Of a DNA stretch of 11,949 nucleotides, positions 1-6,240 are shown in pieces. The stretch covers positions 1 to 11,949 of the forward strand of contig JAITGL010000038.1 in assembly GCA_031280645.1 (NCBI GenBank). Reading direction: 5' to 3'. The notes beneath the pieces were generated by a model that worked only from the letters and a program-made list of their open reading frames with translations, did no database searches and had not been told where the DNA came from. This stretch comes from Tannerellaceae bacterium. GTDB lineage: Bacteria; Bacteroidota; Bacteroidia; Bacteroidales; Tannerellaceae. How positions within the stretch are numbered: the stretch's first letter is position 1; each line of letters opens with the position of its first letter. Both the position numbers and the translations under genes were made by a program.

Positions 1-545
1 TCTGACGGCTCAATATCGTTACCAATGAATTGATTCCAAACGCTTAAACGTTCTTCAGGTGTATATGCCTGCAACAATTCGGATTTCAGCAAATAGCCGA
101 AAATCCGGTCGCCCAATTGCTTCTTCCCTTTGATAGAATAACATTTCAGGATTTTCTCTTTCGTTCTTTCAAGGAAATAATCATCTGTTTCAGGCTTGTT
201 ATCAGTTGTTTGATTGATTCCGTAAAGTAATTTTTCAATGTTCTTGTCGGAAATATCATCTTGCAGGAAAAGCGTTTCAATATCGTGTCGCCGTAATTTG
301 ATAAACTTGGATATTCGTTCCTGTTCCGTTCCGTATTTGGAATTAACGAACGGCAAATAGCCCAACACTTTGAAAAACTTGGCGGTATCGGCGGCAATGG
401 CAACACATTCATCCAAAAAACGACTAACATCCGAAATTTTACCCTTGCCCTGCTGTATCTTGAAGCTGGCATAGTAGAATTTCAGAATGGAAACATCAGA
501 TGTCCCCAAGAAGTTTGCATTGTATAGTCGGCGGTACTTATCCAT
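1..545 (-). CDS. Hypothetical protein, N-terminal part (runs off the left edge)
   Basis: An open frame starts at the ATG at 545-543 (MDKYRRLYNANFLG) and runs without a stop to the window edge: 181 codons plus two bases, so the C-terminus is missing. I do not recognise the family. The visible part is hydrophilic and Lys/Glu/Asp-rich, reads as mostly helical, and has no signal peptide or membrane segment. It includes stretches such as KIQQGKGKISDVSRFLDEC and KCYSIKGKKQLGDRIFGYL. A good TACCTTTG -7 element lies 23 bases upstream of the ATG, with an A-rich stretch instead of a clear Shine-Dalgarno, as is usual in Bacteroidota. The DNA is visibly more AT-rich than the aromatic operon next door. 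It lies beside the 3' end of tRNA-Asp, so it may be the first gene of an integrated element; that is inference. The frame is real with good confidence; the function is unknown. Confidence 0.72.
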   Translation of the reverse strand, partial: MDKYRRLYNANFLGTSDVSILKFYYASFKIQQGKGKISDVSRFLDECVAIAADTAKFFKVLGYLPFVNSKYGTEQERISKFIKLRRHDIETLFLQDDISDKNIEKLLYGINQTTDNKPETDDYFLERTKEKILKCYSIKGKKQLGDRIFGYLLKSELLQAYTPEERLSVWNQFIGNDIEPS

Positions 546-567
546 GCAATTTTTCTTTTCAGAGGGA

Positions 568-575
568 CAAAGGTA
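568..575 (-). promoter_or_regulatory. Promoter -7 element of the partial gene 1-545
   Basis: The minus strand reads TACCTTTG, an exact match to the Bacteroides TAnnTTTG -7 consensus, 22 bases before the ATG. No good TTTG is found at the expected -33 distance (the region there reads CCTA), so the promoter may be weak or need an activator. Confidence 0.55.
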
Positions 576-601
576 GGGAAATTTTCCATAATTTAGGATA
601 G

Positions 602-619
602 TTGGCAATAGTTTGCCAA
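602..619. promoter_or_regulatory. Inverted repeat upstream of the partial gene, possible operator
   Basis: A perfect 7-bp inverted repeat, TTGGCAA and TTGCCAA with a 4-base TAGT spacer, lies about 27-44 bases upstream of the -7 box at 568-575. This is where an activator or repressor dimer could bind and may explain the missing -33 TTTG. No bound protein can be named. Confidence 0.35.
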
Positions 620-676
620 ATGGAAACAGAGAGGCGGATTGGGTGTGTTTGCAATACAGATGCAATACGACAAAAT

Positions 677-714
677 AGAAATGCTTGATAATCAATGAAT
701 TATCAAGCATTTCT
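677..714 (-). terminator. Rho-independent terminator of tRNA-Asp
   Basis: A perfect 16-bp stem (AGAAATGCTTGATAAT with its exact complement) closes a 6-base loop and is followed on the minus strand by ATTTTG. It begins one base after the tRNA 3' end, so it should end the tRNA transcript. It also insulates the partial gene at 1-545 from the tRNA promoter. Confidence 0.8.
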
Positions 715-715
715 G

Positions 716-789
716 CGGTATGGACGGGACTCGAACCCGCGACCCCCTGCGTGACAGGCAGGTATTCTAACCAGCTGAACTACCACACC
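716..789 (-). tRNA. tRNA-Asp (anticodon GTC)
   Basis: 74 bases fold as a cloverleaf. The acceptor GGTGTGG pairs with CCATACC, with one G-T wobble, and the discriminator is G. The anticodon stem CCTGC/GCAGG holds the loop CTGTCAC, giving anticodon GTC. The T arm is CGGGTTCGAGTCCCG. CCA is not encoded. Its promoter is at 826-856 and its terminator at 677-714. The 3' end faces the partial hypothetical gene, the side where tRNA-targeting integrases insert. Confidence 0.97.
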
Positions 790-825
790 GTGATCATTGT
801 TGTCTAAGAACTCTCAATTGCAGTG

Positions 826-856
826 CAAAGATATAACCTTATTTTAATACTACAAT
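826..856 (-). promoter_or_regulatory. Promoter of tRNA-Asp
   Basis: The minus strand has TATCTTTG at 833-826, an exact TAnnTTTG. Nineteen bases upstream lies ATTG (856-853), three of four matches to the -33 TTTG. The expected start is near 819, about 30 bases before the mature tRNA. Confidence 0.7.
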
Positions 857-943
857 AGACTCTCAAAAAAAATAGCAAAAAAATCAACCATCACAGATCG
901 CTTCAGGAACATCCCCTATCCTAACATCCACTTTAACACCCCC

Positions 944-1717
944 TTACTCAATATTCCCCCTAACCATATTAAGAAACTCCTTCATCGCCTCAGTATCTTT
1001 CCGCTCAATTATGCCCTGCAGCCGCGCAAGTTCATTCTGTATGCTAACTATTTGCGTCGGAGTTCGGGGGTTGAATAGGATTTCGGTGAGGAGGTAATCG
1101 TCTTCCGAAAGGAGGCCGCGGGCGGTTTCCATGTGGCGGCGGAAGGTGGTGCCGGGGGCATCTTGACGCTTCATCGTTGCGGCGAAAACAAGGGTGGAGG
1201 CAAACGGAATGCCGAGAGAATAAGCTACAACCCTATCATGCTCCTCAAAGGTATACTCAAATATATTGAGACGGAGCTTTTGATACACATCCTTAAAAAA
1301 TATCTTCCCAAGATGATCGCTTTCACTTATCAGAATTGTATTTTCCCTGTCTAAGCTGCCAAGATTCGCAAACGTAGGACCAAACATCGGATGAGAAGAG
1401 GCAAACGGAAAACCGCACGTTGCATAAAACTCCTGCAAATGAGTTTTAACCGAAGCTATATCAGACAAGATACACTTCGGAGGTAAAGCAGGCATGATGG
1501 CGCGAAAAGCCTCAACCGTGCTGTTCAGCGTCACGCAGTTGATAACAAGTTCGGGAGCAAAGCTTTCAACCTCGTCGATCGTTTGCATACGCTGGGCGTT
1601 GTAGATAAAGCGCATTCTACGCAGATTGTGTTCCATTACGGCCACCTCATGATCAAAGCTTAGCAAATCGGTGAAGAACGTACCCATCTTACCGGCTCCT
1701 AAAATCAGTATTTTCAT
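944..1717 (-). CDS. tyrA: Prephenate dehydrogenase
   Basis: Cytoplasmic enzyme that oxidatively decarboxylates prephenate to 4-hydroxyphenylpyruvate with NAD(P), the committed step to tyrosine. The 257-residue protein starts with a Rossmann strand and the dinucleotide loop GAGKMG (residues 7-12). SDIASVK is at 85-91 and the HPMFGP signature at 109-114. The motif EEHDRVVAYSLGIPF (158-172) carries the family's conserved His-Asp. There is no ACT or chorismate mutase domain, so it is the short monofunctional form; the mutase activity is supplied by the gene before it. It is the last gene of the Phe/Tyr operon, starting 8 bases after the stop of the DAHP synthase fusion. No convincing hairpin follows it, only two T runs (T7 and T8) within 80 bases. 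NAD versus NADP preference cannot be read with confidence. Confidence 0.93.
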   Translation of the reverse strand: MKILILGAGKMGTFFTDLLSFDHEVAVMEHNLRRMRFIYNAQRMQTIDEVESFAPELVINCVTLNSTVEAFRAIMPALPPKCILSDIASVKTHLQEFYATCGFPFASSHPMFGPTFANLGSLDRENTILISESDHLGKIFFKDVYQKLRLNIFEYTFEEHDRVVAYSLGIPFASTLVFAATMKRQDAPGTTFRRHMETARGLLSEDDYLLTEILFNPRTPTQIVSIQNELARLQGIIERKDTEAMKEFLNMVRGNIE

Positions 1718-1725
1718 CCTCTTAC

Positions 1726-2790
1726 CTACCCCATTATTAATATTTGCTGGCGAACCGACTCGGCATGCACCTCTTCAATAATAGTCTTCACAAAGTCGAC
1801 GCTAAGATTCATCGCAGCCCCCATCACCGAGCATTTCTTCAATATCTCACCATAGCGAAGCTCCTGGAGAACGGGCATGTTGTGTTCCTTTTTATATACG
1901 CCTATTTCGCGCGAAATGCGCATGCGCTTCGCCAACAGCTCAAACAATTGCTCGTCGATGCCGTCGAGTTGGCGGCGGAGCTCTTCGAGGCTTTCCGTTG
2001 TTTGGATCTCGTTGCGGATTACGAGGCGACCGATTATCTCGCTCAACGCATCGGGGGTTACCTGCTGCTCCTTGTCGCTCCAGGCATTGTCGGGATTGCA
2101 ATGCGATTCGATTATCAGTCCGTTAAATTTCAAGTCCATGGCTTGCTGGGATAGCGGATGGATAAGTTCGCGCTTGCCTCCGATATGGCTGGGGTCGCAA
2201 ATAATCGGAAGACTGGGCATCCGGCGTCGGAGTTCGATCGGGATATGCCAAAGCGGAAGATTACGGTACATCTTTTTGTCGTACGAACTAAACCCACGAT
2301 GAATCACCCCTATCCGATGCAAGCCGGCCATGTATATACGCTCGATGGCGCCGATCCAAAGCTCCAGATCAGGATTCACCGGATTCTTAATCAGTATCGG
2401 AATATCAACGCCGCGTAAGGCGTCGGCTATTTCCTGAACGGCAAACGGATTGGCCGACGTGCGGGCTCCTATCCACAGAATGTCGACGCCGGCTTTCAGC
2501 GACTCAAATACATGGTCGCGAGTGGCTACTTCGGTGGCTACGTACATGCCTGTTTCGCGCTTCACACGCTTCATCCATTGGAGACCTATCTCCCCTACCC
2601 CTTCAAAGCCGCCGGGTTTGGTGCGAGGTTTCCATATTCCGGCCCTGAATATCTTTATACCTTTTGATGCTATGCCGCGAGCGGCTTCCATCACCTGTTC
2701 CTCCGACTCGGCGCTGCATGGGCCGGCTATTACGAGGGGGCGTTCCGTGCTTAGCGCCGGAAGGCCAATTGGTTCTATGTTTATTTCCAT
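1726..2790 (-). CDS. aroF: Bifunctional DAHP synthase / chorismate mutase (AroQ type)
   Basis: Two-domain enzyme of 354 residues. The N-terminal part (about 1-260) is a type I DAHP synthase of the beta (Bacillus-like) subfamily, condensing phosphoenolpyruvate and erythrose 4-phosphate. It shows GPCSAES (23-29, metal Cys25), KPRT (54-57), DPSHIGG (199-205, His202), IIESH (226-230, Glu228) and Asp234. Residues about 264-354 are an AroQ chorismate mutase helix bundle, beginning SLEELRRQLDGIDEQLFELL. This order, synthase then mutase, is the one known from Porphyromonas gingivalis and other Bacteroidota and is reversed in Bacillus. The mutase domain may also serve as the feedback sensor, as in related fusions. 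I chose the ATG at 2790 (MEINIEPIGL). A longer frame from 2868 would overlap the aminotransferase end and add 26 residues outside the conserved domain. It starts 49 bases after the aminotransferase stop. Confidence 0.94.
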   Translation of the reverse strand: MEINIEPIGLPALSTERPLVIAGPCSAESEEQVMEAARGIASKGIKIFRAGIWKPRTKPGGFEGVGEIGLQWMKRVKRETGMYVATEVATRDHVFESLKAGVDILWIGARTSANPFAVQEIADALRGVDIPILIKNPVNPDLELWIGAIERIYMAGLHRIGVIHRGFSSYDKKMYRNLPLWHIPIELRRRMPSLPIICDPSHIGGKRELIHPLSQQAMDLKFNGLIIESHCNPDNAWSDKEQQVTPDALSEIIGRLVIRNEIQTTESLEELRRQLDGIDEQLFELLAKRMRISREIGVYKKEHNMPVLQELRYGEILKKCSVMGAAMNLSVDFVKTIIEEVHAESVRQQILIMG

Positions 2791-2839
2791 CGTCTTTTTA
2801 ATTCCTAATCTTAATATATAATATAATGTATAGGAGATA

Positions 2840-4033
2840 CTAATAAATATCCCCCCTGTGATCCTCAATCAAACCCAAAGCTTCGCACAATGTCTCCTCC
2901 GGACAGCAAAGAGAGATGCGAATAAATCGCTCGCCGCAACTACCGAATATAAACCCCGGAGTTACAAACACTCCAGCCCCATAAAGTATCCTGTCGGCCA
3001 CAATCTCGCTACCCGGCCAGCCCTCGGCCAGCTTGCCCCAGAGGAACATACCGCTCTGGTTCGGATTGCAGGCGCAGCTTATCGTTTTCATTATCTCTAA
3101 GGCAACCGCGCGGCGGCTTTTATAAATCCCGTTAACCGACAAGTACCATTCGCGCGGAGCCTTCAGAGCCTCGATCGCAGCATATTGCATCGGCTTGAAC
3201 TGCCCCGAATCAACATTGCTCTTTACCTTCAATATCCATTGTACAAAGCGCGAATTGGATGTAAGCATGCCCATGCGCCAGCCGGGCATATTGTGCGACT
3301 TACTAAGCGAGTTAAGCTCGATACAAACCTCCTTCGCCCCCGGAATACTCATTATACTGAGCGGATTATCATTAAGAATGAAGCTATAAGGATTATCGTT
3401 CACAATCACAATACCGTGCCGACGCCCAAAGTCAACCAGCCTTGCAAACAAATCTCTGTCGGCTTTCGCTCCCGTAGGCATATGAGGATAATTAACCCAC
3501 ATAAGTTTCACATTTCCGAGATCCTCACGTTCCAGCGAAGCCAAATCAGGATACCATCCGCTTGCCTCGTCAAGCTCGTAAGCAATAATTTTTGCGCCCA
3601 CGAGGTTCGACACCGAAGTGTAGGTGGGATAACCCGGATTCGGAACCAGCACAGCGTCGCCGGGATTAAGAAAAGCCATGGATATGTGCAATATACCCTC
3701 CTTCGAGCCAATCAAGGGAAGAATCTCGCCGTCGGGATCGGTCTCAACATTGTACCAGGTTTGATACCATGCCGAGTAAGCCCTGCGGAGCTCCGCAATT
3801 CCCGTGTAAGGCTGGTAGCCATGCTCGCCGGGCTGCCCCGCATGAAAACATAGCGCCTCAACCGTCAGGTCCGACGGAGGAAGGTCGGGGCTGCCTATCC
3901 CAAGGTTGATAATACGCCGCCCCTTAGCATTAAGGTCGGCCACCTCACGAAGCTTGCGCGAAAAATAATACTCGCTCACGCTGTTAACCCGCTCCGCAGG
4001 CTCTATACTATACGTTTTGCTGCGCTTCTGCAT
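2840..4033 (-). CDS. Fold-type-I PLP aminotransferase, probably aromatic or prephenate
   Basis: Class I/II aminotransferase of 397 residues from the ATG at 4033 (MQKRSKTYSIEPAERV). Features in order: NLGIGSPDLPPSD near residue 43; NYPHMPTG at 181, the usual NPNNPTG loop with His and Met replacing Asn-Asn; Asp213 in NDNPY, which holds the pyridine ring; Lys245 in SLSKSHNMPGWRMG, the Schiff-base lysine, with Arg253; and Arg371 in RFIRIS, the substrate-carboxylate arginine. Operon position between pheA and the DAHP synthase fusion suggests the last step to Phe and Tyr, or prephenate to arogenate. Family resemblance alone would also allow an aspartate or LL-diaminopimelate-type enzyme. The start overlaps the end of pheA by 26 bases, which suggests translational coupling. 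A longer frame back to 4111 would extend 78 more bases into pheA and is less likely. Confidence 0.88.
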   Translation of the reverse strand: MQKRSKTYSIEPAERVNSVSEYYFSRKLREVADLNAKGRRIINLGIGSPDLPPSDLTVEALCFHAGQPGEHGYQPYTGIAELRRAYSAWYQTWYNVETDPDGEILPLIGSKEGILHISMAFLNPGDAVLVPNPGYPTYTSVSNLVGAKIIAYELDEASGWYPDLASLEREDLGNVKLMWVNYPHMPTGAKADRDLFARLVDFGRRHGIVIVNDNPYSFILNDNPLSIMSIPGAKEVCIELNSLSKSHNMPGWRMGMLTSNSRFVQWILKVKSNVDSGQFKPMQYAAIEALKAPREWYLSVNGIYKSRRAVALEIMKTISCACNPNQSGMFLWGKLAEGWPGSEIVADRILYGAGVFVTPGFIFGSCGERFIRISLCCPEETLCEALGLIEDHRGDIY

Positions 4034-4853
4034 ATTCGCCAAGAATTTTAAAATCTTTTGTAAGAGGAATAACCGCGTCGAGAGCCTGTTTGTAACGAGT
4101 ATAATCGGCAAACGTCAGGTTAATGTAAAAAAGGTATTGCCACTCGCGCCCAACTATCGGCAACGACTGTATCTTCGTAAGATTCATATCATAAAACGAC
4201 AGGATAGACAAAACTTGCGACAAACTGCCCACCGCATGAGGCAACGAAAACACCAGAGACGACTTACTCTTTCGCACGCCCGTTAAATAATCGTCGGCAA
4301 CCCAAGGATCGGCTATCACAAGAAAGCGAGTAAAGTTCCTCTTATTCGTTTCAATCTCCTCCGCCAAGATGTTAAGCCCAAACAGCTCCGCCGCGTCGCG
4401 ACTGCATATCGCCGCATGACCCCTCAACTGCTCCTCGGCAATCCAGCGAGCGCTGGCCGCGGTATCATCGCGCTCAACAACCCTTACGCGAGGAATCGCG
4501 TTAAGAAAATCAGCGCACTGCATCAAGGCGATAGGATGCGAGTCAACCTCGGTTATATCCGCCGCATCCACCCCCGGCAAGGCCGCAAGCACAAGCGAAA
4601 TACGCAACTTATACTCGCCGATTATCCTAAATCCGCTTTGCCTTATTAACTCATGATTCTGAAGCAAACTACCGGCAATAGTGTTTTCAATGGCCATAAT
4701 ACCAAGCATCGACGAGTCTTTTTGCATCGAAGTAATCACGTCTTTAAACGTATCGCACTCCACTGTTTCCACCTCGCCGGGAGCAAAATAACGGCGGGCT
4801 GCCATTTCGTGAAACGAGCCTGAAATGCCCTGGATCGCAACTTTTGTTTTCAT
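4008..4853 (-). CDS. pheA: Prephenate dehydratase
   Basis: Converts prephenate to phenylpyruvate, the committed step to phenylalanine, in the cytoplasm. The 281-residue monofunctional protein has a catalytic PDT domain (about 3-180) with AIENTIAGS at 54-62, SHP at 105-107, and NKRNFTRFLVI at 170-180 carrying the essential Thr-Arg-Phe (175-177). An ACT regulatory domain follows (about 199-275). Its two Phe-binding motifs are altered: GSLSQVL (209-215) stands where GALxxxL is usual, and KIQSLPIVG (227-235) where ESRP is usual. Whether it still responds to phenylalanine is therefore uncertain. It is the first enzyme gene of the operon, with the leader peptide and attenuator in front; the ATG at 4853 lies 51 bases after the terminator's T tract. 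Confidence 0.94.
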   Translation of the reverse strand: MKTKVAIQGISGSFHEMAARRYFAPGEVETVECDTFKDVITSMQKDSSMLGIMAIENTIAGSLLQNHELIRQSGFRIIGEYKLRISLVLAALPGVDAADITEVDSHPIALMQCADFLNAIPRVRVVERDDTAASARWIAEEQLRGHAAICSRDAAELFGLNILAEEIETNKRNFTRFLVIADPWVADDYLTGVRKSKSSLVFSLPHAVGSLSQVLSILSFYDMNLTKIQSLPIVGREWQYLFYINLTFADYTRYKQALDAVIPLTKDFKILGEYAEAQQNV

Positions 4854-4904
4854 CTTTAATTCTTATAGCTTATTCTTGTTTATTCCTTTATAGCGGCCTT
4901 TAAC

Positions 4905-4938
4905 AAAAAGTCCCGCCTCGTTTATAAGGCAGGACTTT
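4905..4938 (-). terminator. Attenuator terminator (segments 3:4) before pheA
   Basis: The minus strand has a 12-bp stem with one G-T pair. The 5' arm AAAGTCCTGCCT (4938-4927) and 3' arm AGGCGGGACTTT (4918-4907) enclose an 8-base loop, and the T tract runs through 4909-4905. It lies between the operon promoter and pheA, 17 bases after the leader peptide stop, so it must be conditional. Its 5' arm can pair instead with the leader coding RNA at 4991-4984. Confidence 0.9.
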
Positions 4939-5010
4939 CGTTTTATCAACCACTGTTAATCTCGTTTTTCACGTGCATACGCCCCTGCCTTCACCTCGTC
5001 GAGGTAAAAG
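4939..5010 (-). promoter_or_regulatory. Attenuator switch: 1:2 hairpin and antiterminator arm
   Basis: Within the leader coding RNA, CTTTTACCTC (5010-5001) pairs with GAGGTGAAGG (4997-4988) across a GAC loop: 10 pairs, three of them G-U, forming the 1:2 hairpin. The overlapping segment AAGGCAGG (4991-4984) is the exact complement of CCTGCCTT (4933-4926), the heart of the terminator 5' arm, giving the 2:3 antiterminator. A ribosome stalled on the aromatic codons covers segment 1 and frees segment 2 to block the terminator. A ribosome that reads through lets 1:2 and 3:4 form. The pairings are seen in the sequence; the mechanism is inferred from the classical trp and phe attenuators. Confidence 0.82.
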
Positions 5011-5045
5011 TAATAATAGAAATATGTGAAATCGCGTTTGCTCAT
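4956..5045 (-). CDS. Phe/Tyr-rich leader peptide of the aromatic operon
   Basis: A 29-codon frame from the ATG at 5045-5043 to the TAA at 4958-4956. Residues 6-14 read FTYFYYYFY, eight aromatic residues in nine, followed by a polar tail ending in REKRD. In total there are three Phe and six Tyr, and no Trp. The ATG lies about 20 bases after the expected transcription start, with AAGGT a short way upstream as a possible ribosome site. The peptide itself probably has no function: its translation senses charged tRNA-Phe and tRNA-Tyr and controls the terminator at 4905-4938. Every enzyme downstream serves Phe and Tyr synthesis, so the codon content fits. The run of aromatic codons, the position after a consensus promoter, and the competing RNA pairings make chance very unlikely. 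Standard gene callers would skip it for its length. Confidence 0.88.
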   Translation of the reverse strand: MSKRDFTYFYYYFYLDEVKAGAYAREKRD

Positions 5046-5070
5046 GATCAACCTTGTTTTAATTTGCGCA

Positions 5071-5100
5071 CAAAAGTAGTATTTAATTTCATCCCGCAAA
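5071..5100 (-). promoter_or_regulatory. Promoter of the leader-pheA-tyrA operon
   Basis: The minus strand shows TTTG at 5100-5097 and TACTTTTG at 5078-5071, an 18-base spacing, one short of the usual 19-21. Both elements match the Bacteroides sigma-ABfr consensus exactly. Transcription should start near 5065, about 20 bases before the leader peptide ATG. All five cistrons from 5045 to 944 follow on the same strand with short or no gaps. Confidence 0.82.
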
Positions 5101-5140
5101 TAAATTCCCTCTTTTTTTCATTCGATGAATATATATAAAC

Positions 5141-5219
5141 AAACATTCCCGCCCACAGGCCCTTCCATATAATAAAGCATATTAAAATAAAAGGCCGGGC
5201 CGCCTTTGCCGGAATGTTT
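5141..5219. repeat. Long-range 9-bp inverted repeat flanking the oxyR terminator
   Basis: AAACATTCC at 5141-5149 and its exact complement GGAATGTTT at 5211-5219 enclose 61 bases holding the oxyR terminator. A further GGCC(C)TT at 5158-5164 can pair with AAGGCC at 5191-5196. It may form an extended stem around the 3' end of the oxyR transcript. No function is assigned. Confidence 0.4.
5182..5207 (-). terminator. Rho-independent terminator of oxyR
   Basis: After the oxyR stop the minus strand reads AAAGGC, a GC-rich 6-base loop, GCCTTT, then TATTTTAA. The 6-bp stem with a T-rich tail ends oxyR before the aromatic operon promoter. It lies inside a wider 9-bp inverted repeat (5141-5149 with 5211-5219). 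Confidence 0.6.
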
Positions 5220-5231
5220 TATCACACACGG

Positions 5232-6158
5232 TTAAACCACTTTTTCGTATGCCTGAAGCGAGAGCATCTCGTCGGGCACCGACGCCTTAATGTTTTTAAT
5301 CAGCAAATCGGCGATAGCCTCCCGTATAAAGTCGGTTCGCGTAACCCAAACAATCTCGCGCGTAGGCTTGGGGATGCCGAAAGGCCTTACAAGCTCCTTT
5401 TGGGCCTCGCTCAACTGGCTCACGGCCAACTCGGGAATAAACGTCACGCCGTGGCCCGCCTCCACCATGCGCATAAACGTGTCGAGGCTGCCCAGGCGGT
5501 AGGAGGCCTGCCTTATCCTCGACTTTTGCATCTGGCAGAAGCGAACAAGCTGGTCGCGGAAGCAATGACCCTCGTCGAGCAGCCAGATATGATCGCCGTT
5601 AACGTCGGACGAGCGCATCAGGTCGCTTTTAAATATCGGCTCGTTTCGCGACACATAGCCCACAAACTGCTCATAAAAAATCGTAGTTCCCCGAAGATCC
5701 TTCTCCACCGGCTGAGAGGCGATTATGGCCGCGTCGATCTCGCCGGCCAGCAAAGCGGCTATGGTTGGAGTGGTTTGCATTTCAAGGATATGGATATCCA
5801 GGTCTTTTTGCTTGTCAATAAGTTTATAAAGGAAGCGCGGCAGCAGGTAAGGAGCTATCGTAGGCAAAACGGCAAGCCTGAACACCCCTTTGGCAGAGCC
5901 GGTTGCCTCCTTTACAATATCCTTTATCATAGCCGCCTGATGAACCACCCTCCGCGCCTGCTCAATAAGCTTTTCGCCGGGCGAAGTAGGCTTCACGGGC
6001 TGTACGTTACGCTGGAATATTTTAACGCCAAGCTCTCTTTCAAGCTTCTGTATCATCATGCTAAGTGTTGGCTGAGTAACGCCGCAATGTTCGGCTGCTT
6101 TGGCAAAATGGCGGAAGGTATCCACCGCGAGTACATATTCAAGTTGCTGTATGGTCAT
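5232..6158 (-). CDS. oxyR: Hydrogen-peroxide sensing LysR-type regulator OxyR
   Basis: Transcription factor of 308 residues from the ATG at 6158 (MTIQQLEYVLAV). The N-terminal winged helix-turn-helix (about 1-60) has the LysR signature FAKAAEHCGVTQPTLSMMIQKLE. The substrate-domain part (about 90-300) carries GHCFRDQ and RFCQM, placing Cys199 and Cys208 at the same numbers as the redox cysteines of E. coli OxyR, whose disulfide forms on peroxide exposure. Length and cysteine spacing make OxyR clearly better than a generic LysR call. A longer frame back to 6230 would add 24 residues reading through the promoter, so the internal ATG is preferred. It is monocistronic, with its own promoter (6188-6181) and terminator (5207-5182). 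No catalase, peroxiredoxin or dps gene is in view, so its targets lie elsewhere. Confidence 0.93.
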   Translation of the reverse strand: MTIQQLEYVLAVDTFRHFAKAAEHCGVTQPTLSMMIQKLERELGVKIFQRNVQPVKPTSPGEKLIEQARRVVHQAAMIKDIVKEATGSAKGVFRLAVLPTIAPYLLPRFLYKLIDKQKDLDIHILEMQTTPTIAALLAGEIDAAIIASQPVEKDLRGTTIFYEQFVGYVSRNEPIFKSDLMRSSDVNGDHIWLLDEGHCFRDQLVRFCQMQKSRIRQASYRLGSLDTFMRMVEAGHGVTFIPELAVSQLSEAQKELVRPFGIPKPTREIVWVTRTDFIREAIADLLIKNIKASVPDEMLSLQAYEKVV

Positions 6159-6180
6159 GAGCTTTAAGATTATTTTACTG

Positions 6181-6188
6181 CAAATATA
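6181..6188 (-). promoter_or_regulatory. Promoter -7 element of oxyR
   Basis: The minus strand reads TATATTTG, an exact TAnnTTTG, 22 bases before the ATG at 6158. The -33 region is GC-rich and lacks TTTG, so expression may depend on an activator or autoregulation. Confidence 0.6.
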
Positions 6189-6240
6189 CTCAACTCTTTC
6201 ATACCTGGCCCCTCCGCCGGCAAATACCAAGCATTACACA

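Noticed and set aside
146..472. 108-codon minus-strand frame beginning MPASRYSRARV
   Set aside because: It lies in another frame inside the longer open frame 1-545, which has its own promoter and better composition.
865..943. Terminator after tyrA
   Set aside because: T7 and T8 runs are present on the minus strand, but I find no stable stem in front of them.
2791..2868. Longer N-terminus of the DAHP synthase from an ATG at 2868
   Set aside because: It adds 26 residues with no family counterpart and would overlap the aminotransferase end; the ATG at 2790 matches the domain start.
5214..6167. 317-codon plus-strand frame opposite oxyR
   Set aside because: It is the antisense shadow of a clear OxyR; the product is His/Arg/Leu-rich with no recognisable domain.
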